The translations under genes were made by a program, and so were the position numbers. DNA of 64,000 nucleotides from Astropecten irregularis (Eukaryota; Echinodermata; Asteroidea; Paxillosida; Astropectinidae), in NCBI GenBank assembly GCA_963971285.1, contig OZ020255.1, forward strand, positions 15,272,931-15,336,930. Direction: 5' to 3'. Shown one piece after another: positions 12,701 to 27,700 of the stretch. The stretch's first letter is position 1; each line of letters opens with the position of its first letter. The notes under the pieces were generated by a model. It did no database searches. It was given only the letters and a program-made list of their open reading frames with translations, and was not told where the DNA came from.

Positions 12701-15700
12701 AGCAATTCTATGAAATTGACTCCCGGAAGGCTCGAGTCCCGATTTTTAAGGTCTCGAAAGGACATCAGACTCTGGCTCGGATTCGAACATTTTTTCTAGA
12801 GGAGTAGATCTGCCTGAGTCCGCCCAAAAAACTCACGGTGTTACCGCAGTTTGACAGTTTCATGTCATGAGCACGGTCTTGAACTTCACGACTTGAACTG
12901 CAGCAACACTGACCCATGCAGCAGTATCACGAGCACTACTGTACAGTAGTAGTACAGGGCCCAATTCCATGGAATCCGTTACGGCCTATTTGCTTTCGGG
13001 CACTGCTACGCGTGAAATCTATTTCATGGAATCCGTAAGCAAGACTTTTCGGTTAGCAAAACATTTCTAGGGTAACCGTGATCATTTTCTGCTAACGCGC
13101 TTCGTATGCATTCTGCACAAATTCCTTACTTATATACCGTTATACCAAAAAGGAAACTCTTCCGTGAAATACGCTAACCGTAACCAAAAAAATTCTACTA
13201 CCGTAGGCGAAGAATTTTTGTTAACGGTAACGGATTCCATGAAATTGGGCCCAGGTTCGATACCAGGGTACATTGTCTGCCATTTTGCATTGACCAATGA
13301 AGTTATGCATGGAGAATGGCCATATCTTAAGTTCATGGTTTTATCCGCCATTGTTATGCATAGTGCCTGGGCCGCCACTTTATGATGTTGACACTTGTCC
13401 AGTCAGACCATGGAGGTAGCTCCATGCCATGGTCTGTCGCAATCCTGGACTCAGTTAATTTTCCTAATCGTGATGTTTAATGAAGATAAATAAATGAATG
13501 AATACACCCACAGAACCCCTTAGACTCGCACAACCCCTAGATAAACTAGCTATAATAGACAAAGAAATTGTCATTTTAATTTCTATCCGATTCTTACAAC
13601 CTCAGTGAAGTCAATATGAAAAAGGAATGCGTTAATTTGGTTATTTGTACTTTTATTGTGTAATAATATCCGTGACACCCCCACACAAAAAGTACATTAA
13701 ACTTGATCTTCAAGTGCGACCATTTTAAAAGTTGTTTACACGATACCATAGCAACAATCATTTCCCATCGCCTTCTTTATAGAGTTACAGATTTTGTTCA
13801 CTTCTTGTTTTCTGTGAAGTCGCCGTGTTTTCAGCTTCAGTTACATCCATTAAAAGGTTATTGATATGATCCCCGGCCCCATGGCAACGCCTATCAACAG
13901 CTTTTCAACTAAAAGAAGGAATTAGTTTTTTTTCATCCAAACTTCATTTTCTCTTCAATTATCAATCAATCAATCAATAGAATTATAGTACAAAAGACCC
14001 GGATGTTTACATGTTAGCACATTGTCCATCTCGCCAAGCAGGGGCCTCATTTTCCCACTATTTTTAACTCTTCTGTCTTGAAAAGAATTCACGGCAAGAT
14101 TCGTAGAATTAAAATCCTCCATGCAGCATGTGTTGGTATTATGATGATCCTCTTTTGTTTAGACTTAAAACGTTTGGCAGCAGCTCCATTGGTTTTGTGC
14201 ATACTTTCCAATCGTGGCCCTTTTCCCAATCCTGGACCATAAATTGTCCCCTTTTTTTAGTCTACGGTTTGAATGCCAGTTCTGGAGGGCTTGAGTCCCA
14301 ATTTTAAATATTCCGGATAGGACGGAGTCAGGCTCGGATTCGAACGTTATAGACGATTTTATAGAGGACTAGATGTGCCCGAGTCCGCCCCAAAAAATAC
14401 TCAACGATTTTTACCGCAATTTAATTTCATGAGCTCAGTCTTGAACTTCGGTCATACTGTAACACTGACCCTACAGTATCACGAGCACGGAGCTACCGTA
14501 TAAACAATACAGCGTTCGGTATCAGGGTACATGGGGCCGGGGGTACATCTGCCAATATTATGCATTACCCAAGGAAGTTATGCATGGGGAATGGCCATAA
14601 TTATCTGCTTGGCCTGAAATTCATGGTTTTGTCCGCCAACGTTATGCATGGTGCCTGGGCAGCCTGTCCACTTTATGACTTGCCAACTTGACTGCATGTA
14701 TACACAACGGTGCCTACTTTTTGAGAAAACAGTGAAAAACGGCCACGGTATTTCTTAAGTCTTTTCTCTTTTATTTTTATTCTTTTATCTTTAAAAGATC
14801 AACAATAATTTTGGTCACTGGTTTTACTCTTTTTCTTGATAAATACAGCATTTCAGACAAAACAATTTTAACGGTATGTTTCTACCATCACCAGCTTTGT
14901 ACCTTGTAAGTTATAAGTGAATCTGTGAAAATGTCTGTTTACCAAAGTATGATACCTTTAAACGTTAGCTGCGATCAAAGTTGTTAACACGCTACCATGG
15001 CAATCGTCATTCCCCATCTCCTTCTTTTGAGTTACAGATTTCGTTCACTTTTTCCCACACAAAAAAGTACATTAAACTTGATCTTCAAATGCGATCATTT
15101 TAAAAGTTGTTTACACGCTACCATGACAACCGTCATTCCCCATCTCCTTCTTTATAGAGTTACAGATTTTGTTCATTTCTTGTTTTCTGTGAAGTCGCCG
15201 TGTTTTCAGCTTCAGTTACATCCATTAAAAGGTTATTGATGTGATCCCGGCCCCATGGCAACGCATATCAACAGCTTTTCAACTAAAAGAAGGAATAAAT
15301 TAGGTTTTTTTTTCATCCAAACTTAGCTCACTTCATTTTCTCTTCAATAATCAATCAATCAATCAATAGAATTAGTATACAAAAGACCCGGATGTTTTAT
15401 ACATGTCATTGTCCGTCTTGCCAAGCAGGGGCCTCATTTTCCCACTATTTTTAACTCATGTCTTTAAAAGAATACCTCTAATCTCGTGAAAGCTGTGCTG
15501 GAAGTCACAAAATCACGGCAAGTTTTGCAGAATTAAAATCCGCCATGCAGCATGTTCCGTGTTTGTATATGACTCGGGGTTTATGATTTATTTTAGATCT
15601 GTTATATCGATATTTGGGCCTATTTAATATATCGATATTATCTTCGATATATCAATTTTATTTTTCTTATTGCATTTTACATGTGTCACGCCATTGGGGC

Positions 15701-18700
15701 CAAAAAAAGCACAAAAATTGCTTAAGCATGAAATGTCTTCCTTGATCAAACAGCCTCCAACCAAATTTTCATGTGATGTTTACTGCTTGTGATTTGTATT
15801 CAGCCATTGTTTGCTGAGCATAATTCATTCACAAGGAGTTTTGGCTGGCCGGCATACTGATTTTATTTATCAATTTTGTTGGTGCTTAAGCAAATTTTGG
15901 TGCTTAAGCAGGTCTATGAATTTGGCCCCAGTGGAAGCCTGTTGTTGCCGCAGCCTGTAATTTCTAAGAATATTAAATCATCAGCCTTTGAGAAAAGATC
16001 CTGCTAGGATCGAAACGCGTCAGGCCCTCCTAACTTTAAATATTAAATCATACGTGAGTTACAACCCTAGACTCAGTCAACTTTCCAAATCATGATGTTT
16101 AATGAAGTTATCATATTTTATTTGTTTACTTTGGTTTTTATTAATTTGTTTTCAGTTGATCAATATTATTACTAAATAAATGAATGAATACACCCACAGA
16201 ACCCCTAAGACGCACACAACCCTTAGATAAACTAGCAAATAAACAGAGAAAATGTCATTTTAATTTCTATCCGATTCTTATAACAACCTCAGTGAAGTGT
16301 CTATAAAAAATAATGCATAATTTGATTATTTTTACCTATTTTTACCTATTATGATTGTGTAATAATATACCCACCCACGCAAAAAAGTACATTAAACTTG
16401 ATCTTCAAGTGCGATCAAGTTGTTTACACGCTACCATAGCAACAATCATTCCCAATTCTCTTTCTTTAGAGTTACAGCTTTTGTTCAGTTTTTGTTTTAT
16501 GTGGCGTGTTTCAGCTTCAGTTGCAATCATAAAAGTTGTTTATTTGATTCCCATGGCAACGCCTATCAACAAGTTTTCAACTTTTAAAGTACAATATTTT
16601 TTCTTTTTATCCAAATTCAATTCTTCATTTCTTGATCGAAATAAATCTTTGAAAATTTGAACAAAAGACCCGGATGTTTACGGGTTTGTGCATTGTCCAT
16701 TGCCAAGCAGGGGATTTTTTTCTCCAAGGTCGTCGGTCTTGAAAAAAAAACAACCCTCTAATCTCATGAAAACTCACAAAGTCACGACAACTTTGGTAGA
16801 ATTATAATCCGCCATGCAGCATCCAGGATAGGAGTTTATGATTTATGCCTATTTTGGAGCTCATTAAAAAAACAGAGCTCAGAACAATGGTCAAATATCT
16901 ATATTTGGGTCTAATAATCAATATATCGATATTTTAGGTGTTACATCTTTCTTAATACAATTTACATGTGTCACATGTAAAAGCCAGTTGTTGCAGCAGC
17001 CTGTCATGAGGGCGCCCCTTTTTAATTCTGTGGTTCTCATTTCCGACCGACCCATATTTTTGCCGCGGACCCTGTCCGAATGGCAAAATATTAAAAAATA
17101 TGAAAAAAAAAAGAATTCCCAGAATTTCTCGAGACAAATTTATTATTATTTTTTTTGCCAATAGACCTTCAATTTTTATACTTTTTATCACTGAAATAAT
17201 ACAAAAATATTCAAACGCGATTACAGTGAATACAATGAACATCTTTTTCTTTAGGTTTTTGTGTATTCAGCCAGGTTTTTTTTCCACCAAACGTTTCTTT
17301 TTTTTTCGACCGACCGACCCTCCCTGCCCTCAAGGTGAACAAGAAAATGAGAACCAAAGTTATAAAAAGGGGCGCCTTAAAGAATGGGAGACTTTTGACT
17401 GACAATTGTTTATCTAAAGAGGGCTCGCTTCATCAATCCCGGGAAATGTGTGTCGATTGTGTTGCCATTGCTTTTGTGCACGGCGAACGTTCGTTGTAAA
17501 CACAACCGGCGTAAATGATCCTTTGGAAATGCTTCGTATATGCTATGCAGTGACCGGTTTTGTTGGCAAGGGAGGACATGAGTTTCCCAAGAATAAAGAA
17601 ATGCAGGATCTGTGGAGATTGACCTTCAAAAGGGCAAGTTACAAACGATCATTGTGGCCGACGGCAAACAGCATAGTGTTTTGTGTACAAAGTTTTTACT
17701 TTGGCAAGCGAGACCTGAGCACAATCCCATTAGGCCTAATCATTATTCCTCGCCAAACATAAGAATTTCACCTCACTTTGTGTATTCGGGCATTATATTT
17801 GGGGAGGGTGGCAACGTAAATCTAAGAATTAATTGTTAATTGTCTGAATTAAATATTTGTCTGCAACTTTTGGAAAGTTTTTGGACAATCACGGTAGGCC
17901 TAGGCCTACTTTACTTAAACTAGCATGTTACCCATGACATGGGCCATGTTAGACTTGGGGCCAAGTCTTTCTTAGTCCGCGCGGTGATTGTCTCTTGTTT
18001 TTTCCCGCAACTCTCGCGAAACCGCGCGAGACTCATGGCTACGGCGAGAGTTCAGCTCTCGGCCCGGGACCGCTCAAAAAGAAAGACTTGGGAAACCTGT
18101 TTTCACTTTGTGCACGGCCTATGGGCTCTTTAGCCGAAATTGTACGGACGCGTCTGATTGGCCAATCTTTATTAAATATATGAATATTCATTATGTAGGC
18201 CTACGCTACATCCTGCACGTGTACACAGGGCTGATTCACGTTGAATACACAACCACAGCCGTCGCACGTATCTAGCTACATGTATATAGGCCTAGCTGCA
18301 GTATGACCTTGATAATGAGACTTTAACTCGTGGGTCGTGAAATTAATATGTGCATGTTTGTTTTTATCTCTGTGTGCATAATAGGAATATCTTATAAGTC
18401 CGTCTTACTAACTGTAGCTATAGTGTAGACCTACGTACATCAGGTAAAGTGTTAACCTACACACGTACTTACTAAAAAAATTATTGACATTATTACCGTA
18501 GGTACGTATTATTCATTTCCATGAACTAATTAATGCACGTATGTTAATCTAATAGATTAAGTTCCAGCTTAATACAAAATGATTTATTAAATCATTCAAC
18601 TTATGAAGTAATTGAACAAAAACCATAATTTGAAAATGCTGTCCAATGTAAGTAGTAAGTACACCCTGCTGCCTTATTTGAAATTGTATATACCCTCAAA

Positions 18701-21700
18701 TAAAATGGACTCGTCTTAATGGCCGTCTTTACGGCAATTGTAATGCAAAGCACGCCCATACGTGAATAAATGAATATGTGTCTAAAACAGGTTTCCCAAG
18801 TCTTTCTTTTTGAGCGGTCCCGGGCCGAGAGCTGAACTCTCGCCGTAGCCATGTGGGAAAAAAGAGACAATCACCGCGCGGACTAAGAAAGACTTGGCCC
18901 CAAGTCTAGGGCCATGTAGGCCTACAAAAGTTTTCAGGAGAACGATAGTTTGCTGCCCTCTAACGACAGCCCGCATCAAAAGTCTCCCATTAAATTATTC
19001 ATGCATAAGTTACAACCCAGACTCGGTTAACTTTCCAAATCGTATTATGTGACGCTTACATGTACTGAAGTCAGCGGGGTATCAGGGAAAACGGGGCCCA
19101 GGGCAAGCGTTAAAGTTGCACCCCTAATTCCAACTTCTGATGCCAATGACAAAAACAGACGATTTGAAATTGGAATCATTCTTTTTTTTTGTTCAGTGGA
19201 TTATATTTCCGGTAATTTCAACAGTACAAATACCCATTCCCCCCTTTCTTTGCGTTTTTTTGCACCCCTTAAATAGTGGCGTCCGGCCAAGGCACGTTCT
19301 TGACTCCACCCTACCCCTCCACCAGATACGTCATTGACTGAAGTGAATATATGGTGTTTACTTGTTTACTTCGTTTTTGTTTATTTTTCAGTTGACCTGA
19401 TCGAGGAAAGAGATTTTAGTGAATGGTAGGTGTCAAATTAGTTTCTTGTGGTTGATGAGTCCGTTTATTGCCTTGTATTTCCACAGATTTACGTATAACT
19501 TACAGGGTATAAAGATGTTGATGGTAGAAACATACAGTTACAAATTCATTGGCCTGAAATGTTGTATCTATCGAGAAAAGAGTAAAACTAATGACCAAAA
19601 AGAGTTTTGATCTTCAGAAGATAAAAAATAGAAGTGAACAGATTTTAAAAATACTGTGGGCATTTTTCACTGTTTTCTCAAAATGTGGGCACCGTTTGAG
19701 ACTATGAATTTCACAGATGACTGTTGCTGTATCTTCCTTGATTTATTTGCCCATGAACCTGCATTTCTTTTAACAAAAACCAAAGTATGAAATTACCTTG
19801 AACATCTTACAAGTAAACAAACAAGATGTTTTTTTCACGTTTTACATGATGTTTTCCCCAGCCCCGTTCAATAGTTTAATGATAACTATGCGTTTTGAAA
19901 ACTGAGTGAGTAGGGAGAAACTGACCAACATAAATACTTTTTATTTTAATTTAATAGGTTCTCCTTTGATCTAAGCGAGAATGGCGAAATAGGTCAAGTT
20001 TACTATCCCCGTGATGAAGATGATCACGTGATCAGAACCAAGAAGGGATTAGCTGGTTTGCTAGCTGCTAATCTGCAACATCCCAAAGAGGATCAGGTAA
20101 TCTATCTAAATAGGTTTTTGCCTTTCTGACCCCTCTTTAGGCCTTTTCACACTGGACAAATCGTGGGGTTGAAATCGGCGGTGATTCACACTGGAAATAT
20201 TTCAACCCCGCATCAACCACGAGATTGACTTCAACCTTCAGCTTGAATTGAAACAGGTTGAGTTCGCCAGGGTTGAAGGTTGGTTTGTGAGAGGCGAGTG
20301 TGAAACGACGCTGGGTTGAACGCGGGGTTGAAAAATCAAATTTCAACCCAGGGCGGGAATGGAGTTCGCCCCAGGTTGAAAGCTTGCAGTGTGAAAAGGC
20401 CTATAGTCTGACCATTACTTACCGCACCCTCCAATCCCCTCCTATTGGCACGACCCTCTCATTCATTCATGTGTGTTTCTTTCACTTGCATGTTCTTGTC
20501 CTCTTGCTAAGCCTTTGAGAAAGATCCTGCGAGGATCGAAACACGTCAGGCCCTCCTAACTCCAAGGCATTAAGTAGGTTTTGAGCAAAGATTGTATAGC
20601 TCAGTGCAAGATAGCCCACTCAGCCCTGAAAGTAAAGTATCATTATTTTGGCTGACAGTCACATTTTAGTAAGCATTAGAGCTATTTCTAATGTTATGAA
20701 CGTCAAATTCAACTGAGATAACTTTCACCCGAAAAATAATAATTATTATTTAAGCCTATTACTATTATTTATTAGGCCAGAATCACACACCAAATGAAAA
20801 CAGTAAATTTGGCTTACTAAAATGGCCGCCCGTGTGTACTTCATCTGGTTGTGTGTGATTTTGAAAGAGTAGGCTATCTTGTGCAGCTGTGGCACAGATC
20901 ACATTGCCATTGTTGGCTACATACGCTTAGATGTAGACAGGAAACAAGATGAAGAAATAAACCAGTACCAACTCTTGACCTTTTCTATTGATGTAGAATA
21001 TTTTAAGACAAGGCAAACTTTTGTGTTTCAGAATTAATAAATTAAGGCCATTCTTGCATGTTGTATTAGAGCCTGTTTGTTTAACGCACAAGATCACAAA
21101 TCCTGTGGATCCGGATTCCATTTTAGCGTACCCTGCATAGGACGTGGATCCCCAAATCTGGGATCCAGTGCATTAAACAATCAGGCGCTTAGTGTCCATT
21201 GTATTATGTGCACTGAAAAAGTCTCTGAATATACGATCTTTATGTGCAACCAACAAAAATGTACTGGTTTTCACCCTATAACCGCCTGAACAGTTGAGGC
21301 AAAACAGCTGGAGCTATGACTGCAATGAGACCGGACATGAGGGGCATCACGAAGCATCTTACTCTGCCAAGATGGCACCAGGTTACCATGGTATCATTGT
21401 ATTCACCAAGACAAGACGAACACACCCAATTCCTTATGGGAAAACCCACCATCAGAAGGTACAGTATCAGAAACCATCCAGATATTGGTAAATGAAATAG
21501 GTTTGTTTGTGTAGCGTGTATGACATGATAAAGGAATCTTTTGATGACGTTGTGTCTCTTTGCTTCAAGTTAAAGGTAGTATCATACTTTGGTAAGAAGC
21601 CAAAACAGAAATGTTCACAGATTTACATATAACTAACAGGGTATGAAGATGGTGGTTGTACGGTAGAAACAAACAGTTAACAATTTTCCGCCCGAAATGG

Positions 21701-24700
21701 TAAGTTTATCCAGAAAAGAGTGAAACAACGACCGAAAATCTTTTTGATCTTTTAAAAGATCAAAAATAAAAGAGAAAAGACTGAAGAAATACTGTGGCCA
21801 TTTTCCACTGTTTTCTCAAAAAGTGGGCACCGTATGGGACTGAAATTTTCACCTATGACTGTTACTGTATCTGTCTTGATATTTTTGCCCATGAATCTGC
21901 ATTTCTTTGACAAAACCAAAGTATGATATAACCTTTAAAGGAGTTTGCTGAAAACACTGAATATGTTGCATATTACAGGAAATTCACTACCATCCAGGCA
22001 TGCAGTTACCATCAATGGTGAAGATTGTTGAACAATTTGATGCACCAAGGGAGTCAGTTCCAGGGTATGTTTTTTTCTTCTTTTTCATGTATTTTCTGTT
22101 CTTGTATTTTTTTTTTCCTTTTCTAAAATTCAAATTCAGTTCCTGACTTTATTCCTCATCAAGAATCAAAAACACAATTAAGCCTACAATCTCAGTTGTA
22201 ACAGGAAATTCAGTAATGAATAGCCAGTATCACTTTTACTCAAGGGAAAGGTTTTACTACCGGTATTGAATGACAAAATTGCAAGCTGCACAGCTTCCGT
22301 TGCATTGTTGCCTTCATGTAATACTCAGATGTGTTTAGCCTAAAATATCCCATCCTAAATCGCCAGTACTTCCAATATCAGTCAAACATTGAATTTAATG
22401 AACATCATTTGGAAAGAACAACACCCCTCTTTGAGAAAGATGGGAGCATGTATTGTATTCCGTGTGATCTATTGCAGCCCAAATGGGAGGCTTTTGACTA
22501 ACCATTGTTAACCTCAAGAGGGCGTCCTTTCACTGTTCTCAGGAAAAGTAGTTTGTCGTGGTTTTTATTGCTTTTGTGCAGGAATATTCGTTGTTAAACA
22601 CAACCGGCGTTAAATAAGCGTTTGAAAATGCCAGGTACATACTGTGCAGTGTCTGGTTGTGGTGTCAGGGGAGGACATGAGTTCCCCAATACCGCAAATG
22701 CAAAATATGTGAAGATTGGCCATCAAAAGGGCGAGTTACAAACGATCATGGTGGCCGACGGCAAACAGCATAGTGTTTTGTGCACAAAGTATTTACTTTT
22801 TCAAGCTAGACCTAGCACATTCTTCCTCGCCAAACATAAGAATTTCACCACACTTTGTGTTTTCAAAGATTGAAATTAGGGTGGCGGAAATGTCAATCTA
22901 AAATTGTTTTTATAAATTGCCTGAAATTAATTTTCACAGCATTTCCCTGTGCCTTTTGGAGATTTTTTGACAGCCGCTGTACTTAAAGCGTCTACAAAAG
23001 TTTTCAGGCGACCAGTAGTTTGCTGCCCTCTATCAACAGCCCGCTCCAAAAGTCTCCCATTAGCAGAGCTTTTTAATTGTGTTTTTATCTAGGTTTATTA
23101 GTTTCTAATTGATCAGATTTTCCACCATGCGGAAGCTTTAGACTCAGGTCTTTCATAATAAATTCTCTCACAATTCTTTTGTTTTCAGGTTTGAAAATCA
23201 ATTCCAGGAAAGGGATGACAAGGGAGAAGATATTGGTAATTATTGGCACAGTATTTCACTAATTAGGATTTAGGAGTAGGGATATGGAGAATGGGAAGAG
23301 ACATTTTACAAAAATGCAAACACAGCTGGTAAAATCTCTTTTGTCATCAGGAAGCTTGATTGATTTGAAAATTGACACCTGTGTTTAGATTTACACTAAA
23401 ATCTGAATATCTTATACAAATTGTGTTTTTCAAACTGTCCATGGTCAATTAAATTAAGACGTATTTTAAAAATTATTTTCAACACAGATGACAACACCTG
23501 TGGCCAATTTCATAGAGCTGCTTAAGCACAAAAATTGCTTTAGCATGGAAGTCTTCCACGATCAAACAGGATTGCCAACCAAATATTCATGTGATGCTTA
23601 CTGCTGTTGTATTACTTACTTACTGTTGTATTCAGGCATGCTACTTTTCCTCGGATCAGCTGATTTCCTCTTTTTTCACTTCATTCATATGCCATTGAAA
23701 AGTGAAAAACACTGTACAAAATAGGGTAAAGATTGGAATTTCCTCTTTTTTTGGAAATTCCAAGTTGCATGCCTGTGTATTCGGCCATTGGTTGCTGAGC
23801 ATAACATTCACAAGGAGTTTTGGCTGGCATACTGAATTTATTTACCAGGATTTTTGGTGCTTAAGCAAATGTTGGTGTGCTTAAGCAGCTCAAAAACCTG
23901 CAATTACTGAGTAAATTCCCACGATGAGAGAATCTGTACACTAATGCAGTGCTTGAATTACAGCTTTTGCAATGTACCGGTAATCAAACGTCGTACCTAG
24001 CCACCTGGGGCCAATTTCATATAGCTGCTTAGCACAAAAAACGCTAAGCATGACATTTCTGCCTTAATAAAAACAGGATTAACAACCAAATTTCCAAGTG
24101 TTGTGTATCACTTGTGATTGTTCTTTGGCTGTTGTTCGCTGACCATGAATATCAAATCGAATTTCCAATGGTGGTTTGTTTTATTGGGCAAGCCATTTTT
24201 GTGCTAAGCAATTTTTAGTGCTAAACATCTCTTAAAATTTTGCCCCTATTTACCTGACCGCGAGTGCCCTCTCTCAGTGATTAAAAAGTCAAAAGTCTGC
24301 CAAATTGTCCCCTGATTGTGGCCACCTTTCTGGGGCCCATCAGATTCATCAATACAACTTGTTTCCAATCTGAATTCACTTTCCCAGTATTTTATCTTGA
24401 TCAGAATTTCCTGAGATGCAGACCTTTTCTGAAGGAGAGCTGACTTTTTCCAAACAACTGCATAGCCCATCACCCACCGGTCCACCTGATGATGAAGATC
24501 TTGTTACTGATTCGATACTTGCGAACGAGGTGAAAAAACTTTAACACAAGACCAAATTCCCAGTGTGGCATTTAAATTCATCTAAATTTTAACAAACAAT
24601 GAATACCTGTACGGTATTCAGGAAGTCGCCGGTTCGAATCCTGCTCCAGTCAATTTTTCTTTGTTCACTTTTCTATGACTTTAAATTCAGTCAGTTTCCC

Positions 24701-27700
24701 TTGTTATTTGATGATTATATTAATTAAAAAACTGTATCCTCTTTGAGTGATCCCCCATGTACCGTTCCCAGGTTGCATAGATCCTTAGGGTATGGTGGTG
24801 TGTGTGTGGTTTCATGGCTTCTGACTGCTAAACGAACAAAAATAATTGACTATTGGGGTCACCACCAACGTAGGGCTGGATGGTTCAGTTGGTAGAGCGC
24901 CTGAACGGTATTCTGGAGGTCGCCAGTTCGAATCCCGCTCCTGTAAATTTTTCTTTTTTCACTTTTCAATGACTTTAAATTCAGTCAATTTCCCTTGTGG
25001 TTATTTGATGATTATTTTAACAAACAACTTTGCTTAATCATTTTCATCCTACCGTCATCAGTGTTTTTATATTATTCTTTCTTGCTTTTTTGTCTCAGAT
25101 TCCGGAGAGTCAACTGAATTTCAATATGACTAAATTGAAGGAGTTTGTTTTGGGTAATTTGACTTGTATGAGAAAAGCACCAACTAAAGGTAATATATTG
25201 AATGTAATTGATTGTTTTAATTTTGTTATCAACATTTTACTTGGGCACCCATGGCCTGTTTGTTTAATGCAAAGGATCCGATATTTTGGGATCCACGTCC
25301 TATGCAGGGTACGCTAAAATGGGATCCGGATCCGCAAGATTCATGATGCTGCGCATTAAACAAACAGGCCCCAAGTTCGGCTGATAAACACATCAGTATA
25401 TAATCATATATCATTATTCTTGTAAGAATACACAAAACAACCATTGCTTACCTTGGATAAAGGTCCTGCTTGGATCGAAACGCGTCAGGCCCTCCAAACT
25501 CCAAACATTCCTTACTTTGTTTAGACTTTGTCTTTAGTCTCACCATGTCTTTATGAGTGGAACTTCTGTTTTAAATGTTATGAACAGGTAGCCACGAGAG
25601 AAGTGTTTGTTTCCAGGAGTTAGTTGACACCTTACAATCTGTACCCAGTGGTCAACATCTTGCTGAGATTGTAACTCCAGTGTACAAGCTGCCACTTTCC
25701 AGGTACAAGCATCAATTCCCCAATCTCCTCTTCAGTTATCCTCATAATTTTCATTCTCCCTTTGATTCCTCTCATTTGGATCCGACTGCTTTGGGCTTGA
25801 TCTCACCCATAATGAACGTATTGTACCTAGATTGCTAGATGAATATTTGTAAAGAATGTAAGATATCGTGAAAACATCATAAGTTTGTCAAGGTTGCCTT
25901 GAGTATTAAACATAATTATTTTCATAATCATCAAATAACCACATGGCTTCTGGCTGCAAAGATAATTGACTATTAGGGACACCACCAATACAGGGATAGT
26001 TCAGTTTGTAGAGTGCCTGTAAGGTATTCAGAAGGTTGCCGGTTCGAATCCTGCTTCAGTCAATTTTTTCAATGATGATTATTTTCAGACGTGCTAGTGA
26101 GAAGGCTGACAGGCTGAACATGATGGATGCAGTTGCCGGACTTCACAGCGATGCATCCCAATCACTTCTAACCGACCTCATCCTTCTATCACCCAAACCC
26201 AACAAGGAGCTTGTAGAGAGACTACTCATTTTATCAGTTGGATTCAAACACACTGTATCCGAGGTAATAATTAGTCTTCTCTCAAGTCAAGAATGCTTTT
26301 GTTTTTACAGCGAGACATTTTACTTACTTTTGAGAAAATACAAATCATGCTAGCAAAACACATGACCTTCTTTTTAAGGGGTAATTGGAGAAAATATACC
26401 TTTAAGTTAACTTAAATGCACCTGTCTGAATGTTTTAAACCAGAACTTTTTCAGTGACAACCTCCAAGTAATTTGTAGTTTGCAATATATATTTTGTATT
26501 TCCATTTTTGCAGCATTATTTGGAAACCGTTGAAGACATGGTGTTTAAGCCTGGAAATTTCCCTGGTGAGCCAATTCTCAGATTCTTTGATTCTTGTTTG
26601 AACAGTATTTATAAAAATTAATAACTATTGATTCTTTTACCATTATTATACCCATTGTACCTATGGATGTTCTTTCTGTCCATTATAGAACCCCTAAGAG
26701 ACCCAGAGATTCAGCGAGTGGCTGTACTGGTACTTGGCGCCTTAGCTGGTCACCATTGGAAGGCTGGACATAAAACCCAAGCAGAGAGGATCGTGGTACA
26801 GATTGAGGATAAGCTCGGTGTTCATGGTTAGTCAGAATCTGATTATCTTGCAATAAATTGTGACACTCATTTATGAAGCTTTTTATTAAAACATTCCTGT
26901 TGTATTCATCCTATCAGACCCATGGGTCTATGACAAGACTCTAGCATCACTGACTGATGATGAGAAGGATGAACATCACCATGATACAGTAGCATGGATT
27001 GAAGCTCTAGGCAATGCTGGACTACAATGATCATTCCCTCATATTCACAGTTACTGTATTCACTCTATCACCAGACCCATGGGCATATGACAAGACCCTG
27101 TCGTCACTGACTGATGATGAGAAGGATGAATATCACCATGATACATGGATTGAAGTTCTAGGCAATGCTGGACTACATCGATCATTCCCTCATATTCACA
27201 GTTACTGTATTCACTCTACCACCAGACCCATGGGCATATGACAAGACCCTGTCGTCACTGACTGATGATGAGAAGGATGAATATCACCATGATACATGGA
27301 TTGAAGTTCTAGGCAATGCTGGACTACATCGATCATTCCCTCATATTCACAGTTACTGTATTCACTCTGTCACCAGACCCATGGGCATATGACAAGACTC
27401 TAGCATCATTGACTGATGATGAGAAGGATGAGCATCACCATGATACAGTAGCATGGATTGAAGCTCTAGGCAATGCTGGACTACATCGATCATTCCCTCA
27501 TATTCACAGTTACTGTATTCACTCTGTCACCAGACCCATGGGTGTATGACAAGACCCTGTCGTCACTGACTGACTCATATTCACAGTTATTGTATTCACT
27601 CTATCACCAGACCCATGGGCATATGACAAGACCCTGTCATCATTGACTGATGATGAGAAGGATGAGCATCACCATGATACAGTAGCATGGATTGAAGCTC

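Noticed and set aside
24880-24946. tRNA gene candidates (A and B boxes here and at many other sites)
   Set aside because: The acceptor and anticodon stems do not pair properly, and the same sequence recurs many times with a common tail, so these are SINEs.
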